A stretch of 64,000 nt of DNA, from positions 2,896,763 through 2,960,762 of the forward strand of contig JAPTYO010000007.1 in the NCBI GenBank assembly GCA_036873135.1, in the 5' to 3' direction. The position numbers and the translations under genes were made by a program. The DNA comes from Clarkia xantiana subsp. parviflora. Lineage: Eukaryota; Streptophyta; Magnoliopsida; Myrtales; Onagraceae. Of this stretch, positions 1 through 11,021 are shown piece after piece; positions within the stretch are counted from its first letter, which is position 1, and each line of letters opens with the position of its first letter. The notes under the pieces are model-generated. The model did no database searches, was not told where the DNA came from, and saw nothing but the letters and a program-made list of their open reading frames with translations.

Positions 1-673
1 AACCTCAAGTGTTATCAAGGCCTTGTATGATTCTGCTAAGCTGCACACCAACGGCCGACATTAATCTCAGTATTGGTTTGAATTGAAAAAGGACTGAACT
101 AATCAAATTTGAGACACAGAACATGCTCAATGAGGAACTAAAAAAGTGTTTATCTTACTCCCAAAAGAATCACATGAAGTGCCCAGAATCATTCCTGCGA
201 CCAAGAGTTTTACACTAGCCGGGATGACCATTAGAACAATGCTGCTTAAAATGCATACTATTTAAACATTTTTCGTTCTCCTTCACTTAAACAGTTGGTC
301 GACGTAGTAGATAAGGTGCTAAATGCTTCCAAACAGGCGAAGCTATTCATTTCAAACCTGTTCCGTTCCATTTACCAAGACTTGTTGACCGCTAAGAACA
401 AGATTTCAACAGAAAAAGTAACTTTATTTTTTGCCACTAACAGAAAAAAAATAACTCATTTCTCTAATTTATCATCGAAAATAAAGAAATTAAGTGGGGT
501 GTAAAGAAATTTCCGAAGGATCCATCAACAGGCACGAAGAGCTGCAGCGCCGCAGACTGGTGAGAGTCAGAGATCGGAACCAAATGGGGCGCCGCATTGC
601 AGATGGAAACTGCGGCAAGGAGCAAACACAGAATTGCAGCTCCTAATCCTCGTTTCGGATTGGTGTTCTCCAT
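1..673 (-). CDS. Ribophorin II / OST subunit 2 (RPN2/SWP1, HAP6-like), 5' part only
   Basis: This is the N-terminus of the ribophorin II subunit of the oligosaccharyltransferase complex, which N-glycosylates proteins in the ER membrane. Exon 1 begins at the ATG at 673 and encodes a hydrophobic signal peptide ([14 protein letters not shown]) followed by [20 protein letters not shown], which matches the conserved start of plant RPN2 as I remember it. Exon 2 at 1-40 reads [14 protein letters not shown], the expected continuation, and is preceded by a CAG acceptor. The rest of the gene lies outside the window. Oddity: exon 1 should end near 510-514, but no GT or GC donor is present there, and the frame runs on to a stop at 464. 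Upstream, a TGGGCC site II-type motif near 841 suits a housekeeping promoter. Family assignment is fairly secure; intactness is uncertain. Confidence 0.7.
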
Positions 674-699
674 TACTGCAAGAGTGAAAAAAAATTCAT

Positions 700-2314
700 G
701 GATGAATCAGACAGCTCCATATTAACGACAACAGATGTAACGACGTGATCTATAATCACCAATGAGTGCCCAGAATCATTCCTTCTCGCTGCGCATTTCC
801 TCCTTGTGCCGCACGGTTCAGCCCGGGAGTTCTAGACGAATGGGCCTAACTTTTAATGGATAGACTAGACTATTAGGCTTCTGATATGGGCTTGCTCAAG
901 TTATTATTAAGCAGATTAGAAAAAAAATGAGGTTCTTGAGCAGATTGAAAAATGTTCATTTAGTTCTTATCTTCTAGTGAAGCATAAATATGAAAGAAAG
1001 AAGTAAGCAATTATTTTAAATCTACACATATATATATATACCGATTTAAAAAAAAAATTATTTTTAAATTCTTACTAAGTTGATGTTTGGATTTCTGTTG
1101 CTATCTTCCGATCGATGGTTTGAGTAACTTTATGTTTTAAAAATAAGCGCCATTTTTTAGATTCCATGTGTTAGTTTTAAGCTCACTTGAAATTTATATT
1201 TTGGCTTACTTAGTTTGTAATGTTGGACTTTTTTATATATTTAAGCAGTTTTTCTTTACGAGCTTGTTATTGTATAATCGGAAGACTTCACTTATTTGTC
1301 CAAATAAGATGAACTTGATTTAGAATGGTTTTGTAGCGTTTGTAAAAGTTTTGGGCTAAAAAGTGTAATAATTTTTGTGTCAAAACATATACTGTATTGA
1401 CAGATAATCTTTTTTACATGAAAAATATGTATATCATGTTGTGTCACATGTGACAATGGAGCTGCTCGTGTTTCGGAAACTAATGACACATTTAAACATA
1501 ATATATTTTGATACGAGAGTTGTGTTAATTAATACATGTAGCGATCGACACGATTGTCACTTTCGAGTTCTTGAACCGAAATGAGAATGACCGTTTCAAA
1601 TGGTCCTGGTCCTGAATCGGTCCTATTTCAAGAACCGTTATTGCTCACCCCTACCATGGATGGGCGGCTCAAACACATAATTGTCTTGTTCGCACTTAAT
1701 ATTTGTAGTGAACTTTCCATAACCGACCGAAATTTGCTCATTGGTTTGATTACTTTGATCTCCTCCTAATTTGCCTAGACAGACATCATAAAGCAGAAAG
1801 ATGGAGATATGATACAGAATTTATTTGTTCTAGCTTTTGAGTTGTTGGTAGCTTTCATTTCAAGAAACAACTTTCCGACAATTCATCAATTTAAGAAGAA
1901 ATGCATTATCCAGGATAAAGTTAAATACCCGAAAAATGGATTATTATTATTATAATTTGACATCTGATTTTGCGAACAATGATTTTTATTTGAAAATATA
2001 GATGAAAACTTTTTAAAAGATAAATAACACCATATATTTCTAATTTAAGTATACCAGGGTAAAAGATCGATTGATATTACTATGAATACTTTTTTTAATA
2101 TATATATTATTAATTAAAAATAAGTTTGCATTATGTAATAGTATTATAATTTAAGTTTTTAAATGAATAAAATAATGCAAAATACGACTAAATAGGTAGT
2201 TGAAGCTTCCTAAAAAATAATAAAGGCTATTAATCGACCCAAAGATCTTAGTGAAGGCTGGCTAAAAGCGTCTGCATGCATTTAAGTTCACGGCCCGACT
2301 CCAATAGATAGAGG
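700..2314. other. Intergenic, AT-rich; no gene recognised
   Basis: This is the upstream region of the RPN2 gene followed by AT-rich DNA. Short ORFs at 1292-1489 and 1581-1769 show no recognisable family features. The stretch at about 1540-1652 ends in GCTCACCCCTA and holds AACCG/GGTCC motifs like those of the hAT elements further right, so it is probably a truncated relative. Confidence 0.5.
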
Positions 2315-2881
2315 TAGGGGTGAAACCAAAATCCGGTTGGTCCGAAAAACCGGTGAAAACCGAACTGGTCCGAACCGAAAAAACCGAATCCGCAATATGC
2401 GGTTTGGTTTTTGGTCGGATTTTTTTACTCTAATTCGGTTTTTCGGTCCGGTTCGGATTTTGAGCTTTGAGGACCGTGGAGACCGAACCGACCGTTATGC
2501 TAATTAAATATATACAATATATATTATATTAGTTGATATTAATTAATATAATTAATTAATTATGTTAATATAAATTGTAAAATAGTCACTTATGAATATT
2601 AATTTTTCTTTTTGTATTTTATACTTTATTTAATTATATTAATGGAAATTATTTACCATTTCGATATGATATTGTCCATGAAAATCAAGAGAATTTTAAA
2701 TGGTAATTGTTAATGTTGGATTTTCGGTTTAAACCGAAAAGACCGAACTACCAATGGACGGTTTATTTTTCCTCAAACGGTTTTTTGGTCTGATTTTTTA
2801 AAGGAAAAAACCGAACCGAAAATTTAGGTACCCGACCGAAACAAGCAAAAATCCGGTCCGACCGGTCCGATTTCACCCCTA
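2315..2881. mobile_element. hAT-type MITE, complete, with 8-bp target duplication
   Basis: The element starts TAGGGGTGAAA and ends TTTCACCCCTA. It is flanked on both sides by the 8-bp direct repeat GATAGAGG (2307-2314 and 2882-2889). An 8-bp duplication and TAGGG...CCCTA ends are the hallmark of hAT elements. The interior has no ORF and is full of CCGGTT/CCGAAC motifs in both orientations, so it can fold back extensively. Non-autonomous, 567 bp. Confidence 0.85.
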
Positions 2882-3279
2882 GATAGAGGTATACACTATA
2901 CACCAATGTATAATATTGCTTTTTTCTACTATACGCTTTTTGATAAAAAAATGGATCGCTTGGTTTCGTTGTCTTCTCTTAGCTTATATATTGTACTGTA
3001 TTCAAAATACTAAAATTATGTGGTGACGTGGAGTCCCAGGGGATCCTATTTTTTTTTTTTTTTGGGATGTTGGCTTTTTTCTTGAGATGGATGATGCCTT
3101 GAGAAAAGAGAAAAGAATATGTATCTAGTAGCTAAGGAGGCTATCTAGCGTTAGCCTTAGCCTTAGGCCAGCCGTTTTCCAAAAGATTGCATAATATATT
3201 GTTAGCTTACAGCTGTTAGTTAGCTACTTAGCTCTTCTAAAAAGCTTATGCTTGACCTATATATATCAGCATTACAAAC

Positions 3280-3812
3280 TAGGGGTGAGCAAATTACCCA
3301 ATTGGAACCGGAACCGGTCATTTGGTAGGTTCCGGGTAGATGTAAATGGTTCTGGGATTAAATTTCAAGAACCGGTATTTTCGGTTCCGGTTTCGGGATA
3401 AGTTTTCGGGTACCCAAATACCCGAAACCGGGACCGTTATATATATATAAATTAAAAAAACACTAAACATTTAACAAATTTAAAATTGGTTTGTGGAAAA
3501 TGTTATAATTATTTTTATGATTCACTTGGTATAACATAAATTTCAGTTTCAATTGGCTACCGAGAACCCGGGTCCAACTGGGTATCCAGAACCCGGTTCC
3601 AACTAGTACCTAAAATTATATTATTTAGTTTGAAAATTTGTAACCGGTTCCTTAACGGGTACCCGGAACCGATTGGCTCTTAACGATTCTGGTACGGTTC
3701 CGGGTAATAAATGTTCTGGTACGGTTCTGGGTAATAAAGTTAGGAACCGTTTAGTATTGGTCCGGTTCTGGGATACCCTAAAAGTATTGGGTACCCGGAA
3801 CCGCTCACCCTA
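3280..3812. mobile_element. hAT-type MITE, complete, second copy of a related family
   Basis: The left end TAGGGGTGAGC pairs with the right end GCTCACCCTA (one G missing). The 8-bp target duplication TTACAAAC is intact at 3272-3279 and 3813-3820. The interior is again built of GGTTCCGG and ACCCGG motifs. No coding capacity; 533 bp. It shares ends and composition with the element at 2315 but is clearly diverged. Confidence 0.85.
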
Positions 3813-3820
3813 TTACAAAC

Positions 3821-5949
3821 TCACTCATGCAATGGTTGAGAGTTGAGACTTGAGACCGCCATGTGGTTAACTATCCCTAAGCTAATTTGAAATGCACATT
3901 TTGATTAATTAATTATTAAATACTTTAATTGTCTCTCTTTAATATGTTTCTCATTCACTGATTCCATTGACACAACATGTTTATCCATGAGTCCGGAAAA
4001 TGAGGGAACAAACAGTAAGGAAGGCGATGAAATTGGGTAAGCAAGCAGCTGTAAACAAACAAGCACATGGGGTTGGTTGGGAAAGAGAAGAGTCACACAG
4101 ACAAAGTCATTTATTTGTAGCAGACAATGAGCATTCGTATCATGTTGTTCCCCTTTCCTAAACAATGCTAAACACATTGCCAAGACGTAACTAGATTGTG
4201 TTGATTTCTCCTCATACTCGTTCTGTTGGTCATTTGTGGTAGTCATTTATATATTGCCACTTAATTACTCCTTTAAGCCTAGTTTAGGCAATCTGAGAAC
4301 TATTCCCTATGTTATTCATAGTTGTTTTATCATGTTCTATAATCCCCTATATGAAGGTAATAAATAGGCGACTGCGCGGTTTTGATTGTTATACTTTAAT
4401 ATTTTGCTAATAAATTTAATGTTCATTTTTCAAATATAATAATATATTCGTTTCGTAGGTATTTTTATTATAGTTTACAATGTATTTTATAACGATATAC
4501 ATTTTAGGCGTAGTTGAAATAAAAAATCGTACTTTTAATATTTTTTTTTACATATTATAATTAAATCCACTTTATTAGTAAAAATAGCTTAAATAAGATG
4601 TTTGTAAAGAATATATTAGAAAAATCGCATAACCATTAGTCAGCTATGTTTTGAAATGATTTAATTCACCTCTTAACTTTGTTATTTCTAACAATTTTAC
4701 CAGCGTTTTATTTTCTTGGGTTAAAATCGAATTAAACTTAATTAGAAGTGAACTAGTGGGTTCTTAATCTGGTTCCGACCAAACCAGACACATGTCCTTT
4801 GTTGGGGACTACTTGAGCCCCCACTGATTTGAGGCTACGCCTGAGCCCCAAAACCGTTGGTAATCGGAAGCAAAAGTGTAAGAAATGTGAACTTAATGAC
4901 GATGCATACAAAGCAAAAGTGGAAGAAAATGTTTTTTTATTTATTTATTTAATTGTTGCATGCATTTCATTCATCCATATGTCGGAAATAAACTAAGTCA
5001 CCAATTAATATATGTACGTACAAGGTGGCCAAAAAAATGTATTAATATACATTAATAAATACATAATTTCAGAACAAAATACATAATTTGTTAAATACAT
5101 ATTCATTTAAAAATTCTTACACAGAACGTAATTAATATATATTAAAATAATCATTTTCGTTTACACCAATATTTTTTAGCAACAAACGAGCTAATTATTT
5201 ATTTAATCATAATATCGCATAACAATGAATCAATAGGTACTATTTTATACATATATATGCAGATTTTTTTAGCCGAATATATATGTATATTAAAAAAATT
5301 AAAAATGTGAAATTAATGTTAATGCATGGAAAGTGGAAGAAAAGCTTTTTGCTTTAATTGTTGCATTCAGTCATGACTATGTATTGAATTTGAATGAGAT
5401 ACTAACCACCAATTACCATTGAGCTTCGGACAGAGTCCCTACCATACAACGCCGATCTCCCTCATAAAGAGATTTGATTGACTTACTTTGTCTTGACTGA
5501 TGATTACGCACTATTATTTACATATCGAATAGGACATCTCTATCTATTACACTCACATTATCGTGTGGACCCGACGACTAACTTGATGTAGCCAGAGTTT
5601 GTCCGATAATGGATTATTATATAGCAGAAATATTAGAGAAATATTTATTTAATTAATTTAGATAATAATACATGTAAAAAACTATAATTTTGATTAATTC
5701 TATAATTTGTGGTTTAAAGTGCACATTATTGTACCACGTGAGTCAATTGACGATTTTAACTTCTACAGTGCATAAGAAATCCAAATTATAAATAATATAT
5801 TAGTAATGAATTGTGAAATTCTTTTAGCCAAATAGATGAGCTCGTGGCGGGCAACTAATAAATAGTTTGAATGTTATTAAAGGATTTTTAGGCTGCTCTT
5901 TAAAGGTGTTTGTATAAACCCTAAGGTGTGTGCATGATATCCTAGCTTG
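3821..5949. other. Intergenic, no gene recognised
   Basis: AT-rich sequence with only short ORFs. The longest, at 3905-4246 on the minus strand, has no recognisable domain, no splice context and no family resemblance that I can see. No RNA gene or complete transposon was found. Confidence 0.5.
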
Positions 5950-6498
5950 TTTATTTATGTTATATTTAATGCTCCCATTCATATTTTTATGTGTTTGAAT
6001 TAGTCGGTCAGTTATTTAGTAGGGTCATTATAATGGTGTTTAGTACACCAAACACAAACCTGAAGATTTTTTTTGTTTGTAAAAGCTAATGCCAGTGATG
6101 GCATGCATATGCATATATTAATAGGAGCCCCCACATGATTAGGTTTAGACTCTTTGTCCACAATCACATTCAAATCTCTATATATAATAATAATAATAAT
6201 TTTATTAATAAACTAAACACAATGATTATGAAGATATTAAATGATTGAGAACATGCCCTAGGAATAGAAGACCATGATAGTTTTACATCATCTTATAACC
6301 AACATTGGTTCATTCATTGTTGATCTAAGTGAGAAAGCAATGCATTAAATAGCATCATTAACTAGAGTTCTTGACCAATGCTGACTCAGTGCTTCTAACC
6401 AAAATGACAGGATACCAACCCACATCGTTATAGAGAAAATCAAACCAACAACCATCACAAATATTATTTTTACATTTATTTTGGTTAAACGTACCACG

Positions 6499-7025
6499 CC
6501 GCATGTTTGACATGTGTAGGTTTTTTGTGTCATATGTTTCATTTTGTAGGCTTTTGGTGCTATATACAAAACGGGCCAGCCACCACCCCACGGCACCGGC
6601 CACCACCGCTTGTGGCCGAAAACTACCCCAATTGGTGGTGGCCGGCCCCAATTGAGGTGGCCACCACCAATTTGGGCCGGCCACCACCGATTGGGGTGGT
6701 TTTTGGCCCCAAGCGGTGGTGGCCGGTGCCGTGGGGTGGTGGCCGGCCCGTTTCGTGGCGGTCGGCGGCCTTAGAGGTGGTGGGTTGTGGCCGGCGGCCT
6801 TGGACGGTGACTTGAGCAAACAATAGGGACTACATTGTAAATATTAAATTTTAGAAATATAAATTTTAGAACTAAATTGAACAAAATAAAAGTATTTAAC
6901 AGTCAAACTAACTGTTGACTAACGGAAATACTAAAAACATACAACCTCTCAAACATATGGCACCAAAAGCCTACAAAATAAAACATATGGCACAAAAAAC
7001 TTGCAAATGCCAAACATGTGGCACC
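6499..7025. mobile_element. Long-terminal-inverted-repeat element with GC-rich hairpin core (MULE-like?)
   Basis: Terminal inverted repeats of about 70 bp (6499-6567 and 6953-7025) share GTAGGCTTTTGGTGC and CATATGTTT blocks. Between them lies a GC-rich core (6572-6750) that is itself an 82-bp-arm inverted repeat of GGTGGTGGCCGGC units. A poly(T) run at about 7036-7058 follows. No transposase is encoded. The inserted position inside one arm of the GRAS palindrome indicates a mobile origin, but I could not identify a clean target duplication, so the superfamily is a guess. Confidence 0.55.
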
Positions 7026-7486
7026 AAAAGTACTCTTTTTTTTTTTTTTTTTTTTTTTCTGGAAAGCTCCAGCAACTCAAGATCCCAACAATCAACGCTA
7101 AGAAATGAAGTGATATCCCTAGCACATTTAGCAAACCTGGTGCTTCTGCAGAAAAGTAGATGCTCTAAATATATTATATAAATAAATAATGCACCGAAGC
7201 AGGGATAGCCAACTTCAACCAAACTAAAACAAGCAATGAGCATGCATAATCCGAATATGAATGAGACTTAATAAAAGCAGCTCAATCAAAGGGCAAAGCC
7301 ACAGCCATTATCCACCCGACATATCCAACATTGATAGAGTAAACCGCAGAGATAATTATGATACTACACAACTGAAGGATATTATGCTAATCATCATCAT
7401 ACACAACAAACAAACATTAATAAAGGCAGAAACTACTAGTAAGTAGTAGTTAATTAGTGAAACAACCAACGAGTGAAGCTCCTTAA

Positions 7487-9490
7487 CTATGGCGGTGTCG
7501 TCCATGCAGATGCAGATATGAGTTCCTTCCTGTTCCAACACAATACGAGTGAAGATTGCCGTTTCTCGACATGGAAACCTCTTACTAGGTTTCTCTGAAC
7601 CAGACATTCAGCTTGAGACTCACTGAAGTTGCTAAACGTGACCGGAGAGAATCCTGATGACACAAATAGAGATCTCCACGCAGCTAGTGTCATTCCCATT
7701 GTCTTCCCTGATGATGTCCGCCGCCCAGAAACAATCTTTTCAATTCCGGGTTGAATCAAGTACCTCTCGATCTTGTGCAACGCATCCGAGTTGGAGTTCA
7801 CTGCTTCCAGGGATTCAATCAGGGTGGTGTAAGACTGAAGCGCGTGAATCACATGGTTGGGGAACGGAGTATCTATCCGATCACACCCTCCTCTATCCAA
7901 ACACACCACGATCTTTGGGGAGAGCTGCTTGAGGAACCGAAGGGCTCGAGGGAGATACGACGGGTAATTTGCAAATGCACCAATGGGGAAATTCACAGCA
8001 ATGGCTTCCTCACTGCTATTGATTTGGGGCAGCTGGAAATCAGGAGAACTGAAGCAGTTGATATTGACAACTTCAAACTCCAAATCAATGTTGAGTTCCC
8101 ATGCGAAGTGCTTGAGGTTCTCCTCGGTGAGTCCAAGCTCCAGATCGTCATTAGCTGATGAAGGAGATGCTGCTGCAAATGCAGTGATCTTGAGGGAGGG
8201 AGGGCCTCCGTTACGTAAAGCGAGTTCTTGCATCAAAGAAGCCCATTCTCCACCGAACCCTTCATCGAAGCTGAGTATGTGGACTCTGTTACAGCCTTGG
8301 AATGCTTCGAGAAAGGCTTGGTTGCATGTGAAATTCGCAAACTGGACGATGGGAGAGATCTCGCAGAAAGATTTGTAAGCCCCAATCTTGTAAATCACGG
8401 AGAACGGGGAGAAGGGTGGCGGTTGTGGTGCCATGTGGAGGAGGATGGAAGAATTCAAAGCCTCCTTGAAGTAGAAAGCAGCCTTGTAGAAAGGCTTTCC
8501 AATAGGAGAGAGCTGGTGATTGAGCCGCGCCAATATCTCTTGCGCGAGTACCGCATTCCCGGTCTCGATTAGTTCTACTGTCTTGTAGAGCTGATCGATA
8601 ATTGCTTGCTGCTGACCATCAGCATTTTGCTGCTGCTGCTGATGATGGTGCTGCTGTTTCATTACTGCCATAGAAGTCGGGAGGTGCTGATAATTGGAAC
8701 CAAGATTGATCCTTTTTGGCGGAGGTGAAAGGGGACGGTCATTGAATCCAAAAAAGGAAGGATTTTGGAGGAACTGGGTCTGATTCTGGTTCATAATCAT
8801 CTGATTCTGCTGCTGAATGAGCGGTGGCGGTGGTACAAAGGAGGACATCACATTAACAGTGGTAGCAGCAGAATCAAACAAGGAGGAGAAGGGATTTACT
8901 TGCCTATTGTTGTTGTTGTAATTACCGCCGCTCTCAAAGCTGAGACCACCTTGAATCTGGTGATGATGATCCATAAGACTGAAACCGCTACCAAACTCCA
9001 TCTCAGAATGAGACGATCCACCGCCACCTCCTTGCAAGAGCTTGATGAGTCCAGCAGATGGGTCCTCGACGTCTCCCATTATGAGGCGCAAAATGGACTG
9101 CGCCTGTCCAGGAGATGCGACAGATTCACCAGCAGGCAAGGTGGTGGTTCCCCACTCACATGACGACTTCGGGTCTACTATGTCCTGAGTAGTGGCGGTG
9201 GAGCAACCACCGCCGCCACTGTTGAGAGAGGAAGACAGGGTGGAGATGGTGGAGGAGGCGGCTGGGGCTACTGGGCTAGGGCTTGTTGCGATCTTATCAG
9301 AGGCGCCAACATGGAAGATTTCGCCGCCTCTGGCTTTTCTACTAATTGATGAGGCTGGAATCCAATTCAAGTTGCTGCTGTTGTTATTATCAAGAAGCAA
9401 TGAAGTTGTTGAGCAAGAGAAATCCGGAAAAGCTTTGCTATTCCTCTGAAACTCGTCCTCCACAAAGGATAAGTAGGGGGTGGCCTTCAT
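7487..9490 (-). CDS. GRAS transcription factor, HAIRY MERISTEM / SCL6-type (miR171 target), copy A
   Basis: This encodes a 667-residue nuclear transcriptional regulator of the HAM/SCL6-22-27 clade, which maintains shoot meristems and is controlled by miR171. The gene is intronless, as usual for the clade. A variable Ser/Gly/Gln/His-rich N-terminus (about 1-290) contains LRLIMGDVEDPSAGL. The GRAS domain follows: LHRI from about 295 (AIIDQLYKTVELIETG), a VHIID-type motif as VHILSFDEGFGGEW near 400, and a C-terminal SAW region (AWRSLF near 603, LVLCWNRKEL at the end). The mRNA carries a fully complementary miR171 site at residues 318-325. It lies head to head with copy B, 1.5 kb apart, in a palindrome. 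The proteins differ by a few percent plus small indels in His/Gln and acidic runs. The start is the first ATG, shared with copy B. Confidence 0.93.
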   Translation of the reverse strand: MKATPYLSFVEDEFQRNSKAFPDFSCSTTSLLLDNNNSSNLNWIPASSISRKARGGEIFHVGASDKIATSPSPVAPAASSTISTLSSSLNSGGGGCSTATTQDIVDPKSSCEWGTTTLPAGESVASPGQAQSILRLIMGDVEDPSAGLIKLLQGGGGGSSHSEMEFGSGFSLMDHHHQIQGGLSFESGGNYNNNNRQVNPFSSLFDSAATTVNVMSSFVPPPPLIQQQNQMIMNQNQTQFLQNPSFFGFNDRPLSPPPKRINLGSNYQHLPTSMAVMKQQHHHQQQQQNADGQQQAIIDQLYKTVELIETGNAVLAQEILARLNHQLSPIGKPFYKAAFYFKEALNSSILLHMAPQPPPFSPFSVIYKIGAYKSFCEISPIVQFANFTCNQAFLEAFQGCNRVHILSFDEGFGGEWASLMQELALRNGGPPSLKITAFAAASPSSANDDLELGLTEENLKHFAWELNIDLEFEVVNINCFSSPDFQLPQINSSEEAIAVNFPIGAFANYPSYLPRALRFLKQLSPKIVVCLDRGGCDRIDTPFPNHVIHALQSYTTLIESLEAVNSNSDALHKIERYLIQPGIEKIVSGRRTSSGKTMGMTLAAWRSLFVSSGFSPVTFSNFSESQAECLVQRNLVRGFHVEKRQSSLVLCWNRKELISASAWTTPP
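8517..8537 (-). promoter_or_regulatory. miR171 target site in GRAS copy A
   Basis: Read on the plus strand, these 21 bases equal the canonical mature miR171 sequence, so the sense mRNA is fully complementary. The site encodes EILARLNH within the GRAS LHRI region, the position known in Arabidopsis SCL6/22/27. Confidence 0.92.
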
Positions 9491-10325
9491 CTAAGAACCG
9501 GCCACCCACAACTCCAACCAAAAAGACGACTTCTCTTCTCTTCTCTTCTCCTCTTCTCTTCTGTTCCTTGAAAACTCAACCAAGCTACCTCCACCCACAG
9601 CAAGCAATAATAATAATGGAGAAACTCAATTCAATCAATAACCCAGAAAAAAAGATTAGGTTTTTTTCAAGACCCAGATTCAATGGCATGCAGATCTCAC
9701 CACTTAGTCAGACTCCATTCCATCCCCCCAAATCATTTTCTTATTAGCTGCATCGCATCTCTTTCTGCATTTCTCTCCTCTTATGCTCTGTAACTAACCA
9801 CCAATTTCTATGCTACTTGCTCCGGATAAAAACTTCTTCCTCTAATAAAAATTGCTGCTTACCGAGATGCCTGACTTGATTAACAACCTTTGAGCAAAGA
9901 TAAATCTTTTGTTTTCTCCTCCTCTTCATCCTCCTCCTTAGCTAGGCCTTTTCATTTTGGGTGGTTTCTGTTTGTGAATGGCTCTCTCAGCCCTTCTCTT
10001 TTCTGCTATGGATGCGTGCAACCTATAAAAGTGGTAAAGTTCGCCCTCCTCTATCACCCTCTCTCCTTTGCTTTTCTCTACTTAGGAGTTATAAGTTATG
10101 ACTAGTATTTATATTATTATCAAAAAAAGAAGACAATAATACAGAATAGATAGATGGATACGTCATAGACGTGTATCCTATGTAGTATGTACTTGTAAAA
10201 AAATTTGTAATAGTTAGCTTAGTTTTTTTTTTCTTATATTATTACAACTTGTGTTATAAACAATTTTTTTATATTATAGTTGTAAATTGTTATATACAAG
10301 TTCATGCTTGTATCTATCTATCCAT

Positions 10326-10357
<32 letters not shown>

Positions 10358-11021
10358 GGTATAATAAACTCATAACAGTAGTTTTGGAAAAAAAAATCAT
10401 AATAGTAATATTATGGCAAAAATAAACTACTAATAGTAATAATAATATATAACTATATAATAAGTAGAGAGAAAAGCAGAAGGCGGAAGAGAGAGTGATA
10501 GAGGGCGAACTTTACCACTTTTATATGTTGCACGCATCCAATAGCAGAAAAGTGAAGCGCGGAGAGAGAGAGACAGAGCCATTCACAAACAAGAACCAGC
10601 CAAAATGCAGAGGCCTAGCTAAGGCCTACGGAGGATGAGGAGGAGAAAACAAAAGAGAAATCTTTGCTCAAAGGGTGTTAATCAAATCAGGCGACTCGGT
10701 GAGCAGCAATTGCATTAGAGGAAGAAGTTTTTATCCGGAGCAAAAAGCGTACAAGAGAAATGCAGAAAGAGATGCGATGCAGCTAATAAGAAAAAAGATT
10801 TAGGGGGATGGAATGGATTCTGACTGAGTGGTGAGATCTGCATGCCATTGTATCTGGGTCTTGAAAAAAACCTGATCTTTTTTTCTGGGTTATTGATTGA
10901 ATTGGAATTTCTCCATTATTATTATTGCTTGCTGTGGGTGGAGGTAGCTTGGTTGGGTTTTCTAGCAACAGGAGCAGAGAAGTCGTCTCCTCGGTTGGAG
11001 TTGTGGGTGGCCGATTCTTAG
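9491..11021. promoter_or_regulatory. Shared divergent promoter / 5' UTR region of the two GRAS genes
   Basis: The start codons are 1,531 bp apart. The palindrome arms extend through both 5' leaders and promoters up to about 10084 and from about 10462, leaving an AT-rich spacer of about 380 bp at the centre. Both arms have CACTTTTATA(G/T)G about 0.5 kb upstream of the ATG (near 10022-10035 and 10516-10527), a plausible TATA box; its last bases differ between arms. The leaders are rich in CT/GA runs. The spacer holds an (AT)n run at about 10331-10358. Confidence 0.6.

Larger units (their letters stand above)
5950..10084. repeat. Left arm of a large inverted duplication (palindrome)
   Basis: Reverse-complement similarity to 10462-15185 runs from the promoter of the GRAS gene through its coding region and 3' flank out to about 5,950. 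The core (about 7073-10080) is near-identical. The outer part is more diverged but still alignable, for example CAATCACATTCAAA at 6160 and GGTCAGTTATTTA at 6006. This arm carries its own insertion at 6499-7025 and lacks the two MITEs of the right arm. The outer limit is approximate. Confidence 0.85.

Noticed and set aside
3905..4246. 113-codon minus-strand ORF
   Set aside because: No recognisable domain, mixed codon character, and no neighbouring exons or promoter evidence.
6345..6823. Overlapping Pro/Gly-rich ORFs on both strands
   Set aside because: They are translations of the GC-rich hairpin core of a transposon and lack gene structure. The same applies to 14388-14963.
7657..9747. Many plus-strand ORFs opposite GRAS copy A, and minus-strand ORFs opposite copy B (11126-12822)
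   Set aside because: They are antisense shadows of a GC-richer coding sequence; their predicted peptides match no family and mirror each other only because the genes are paralogous.
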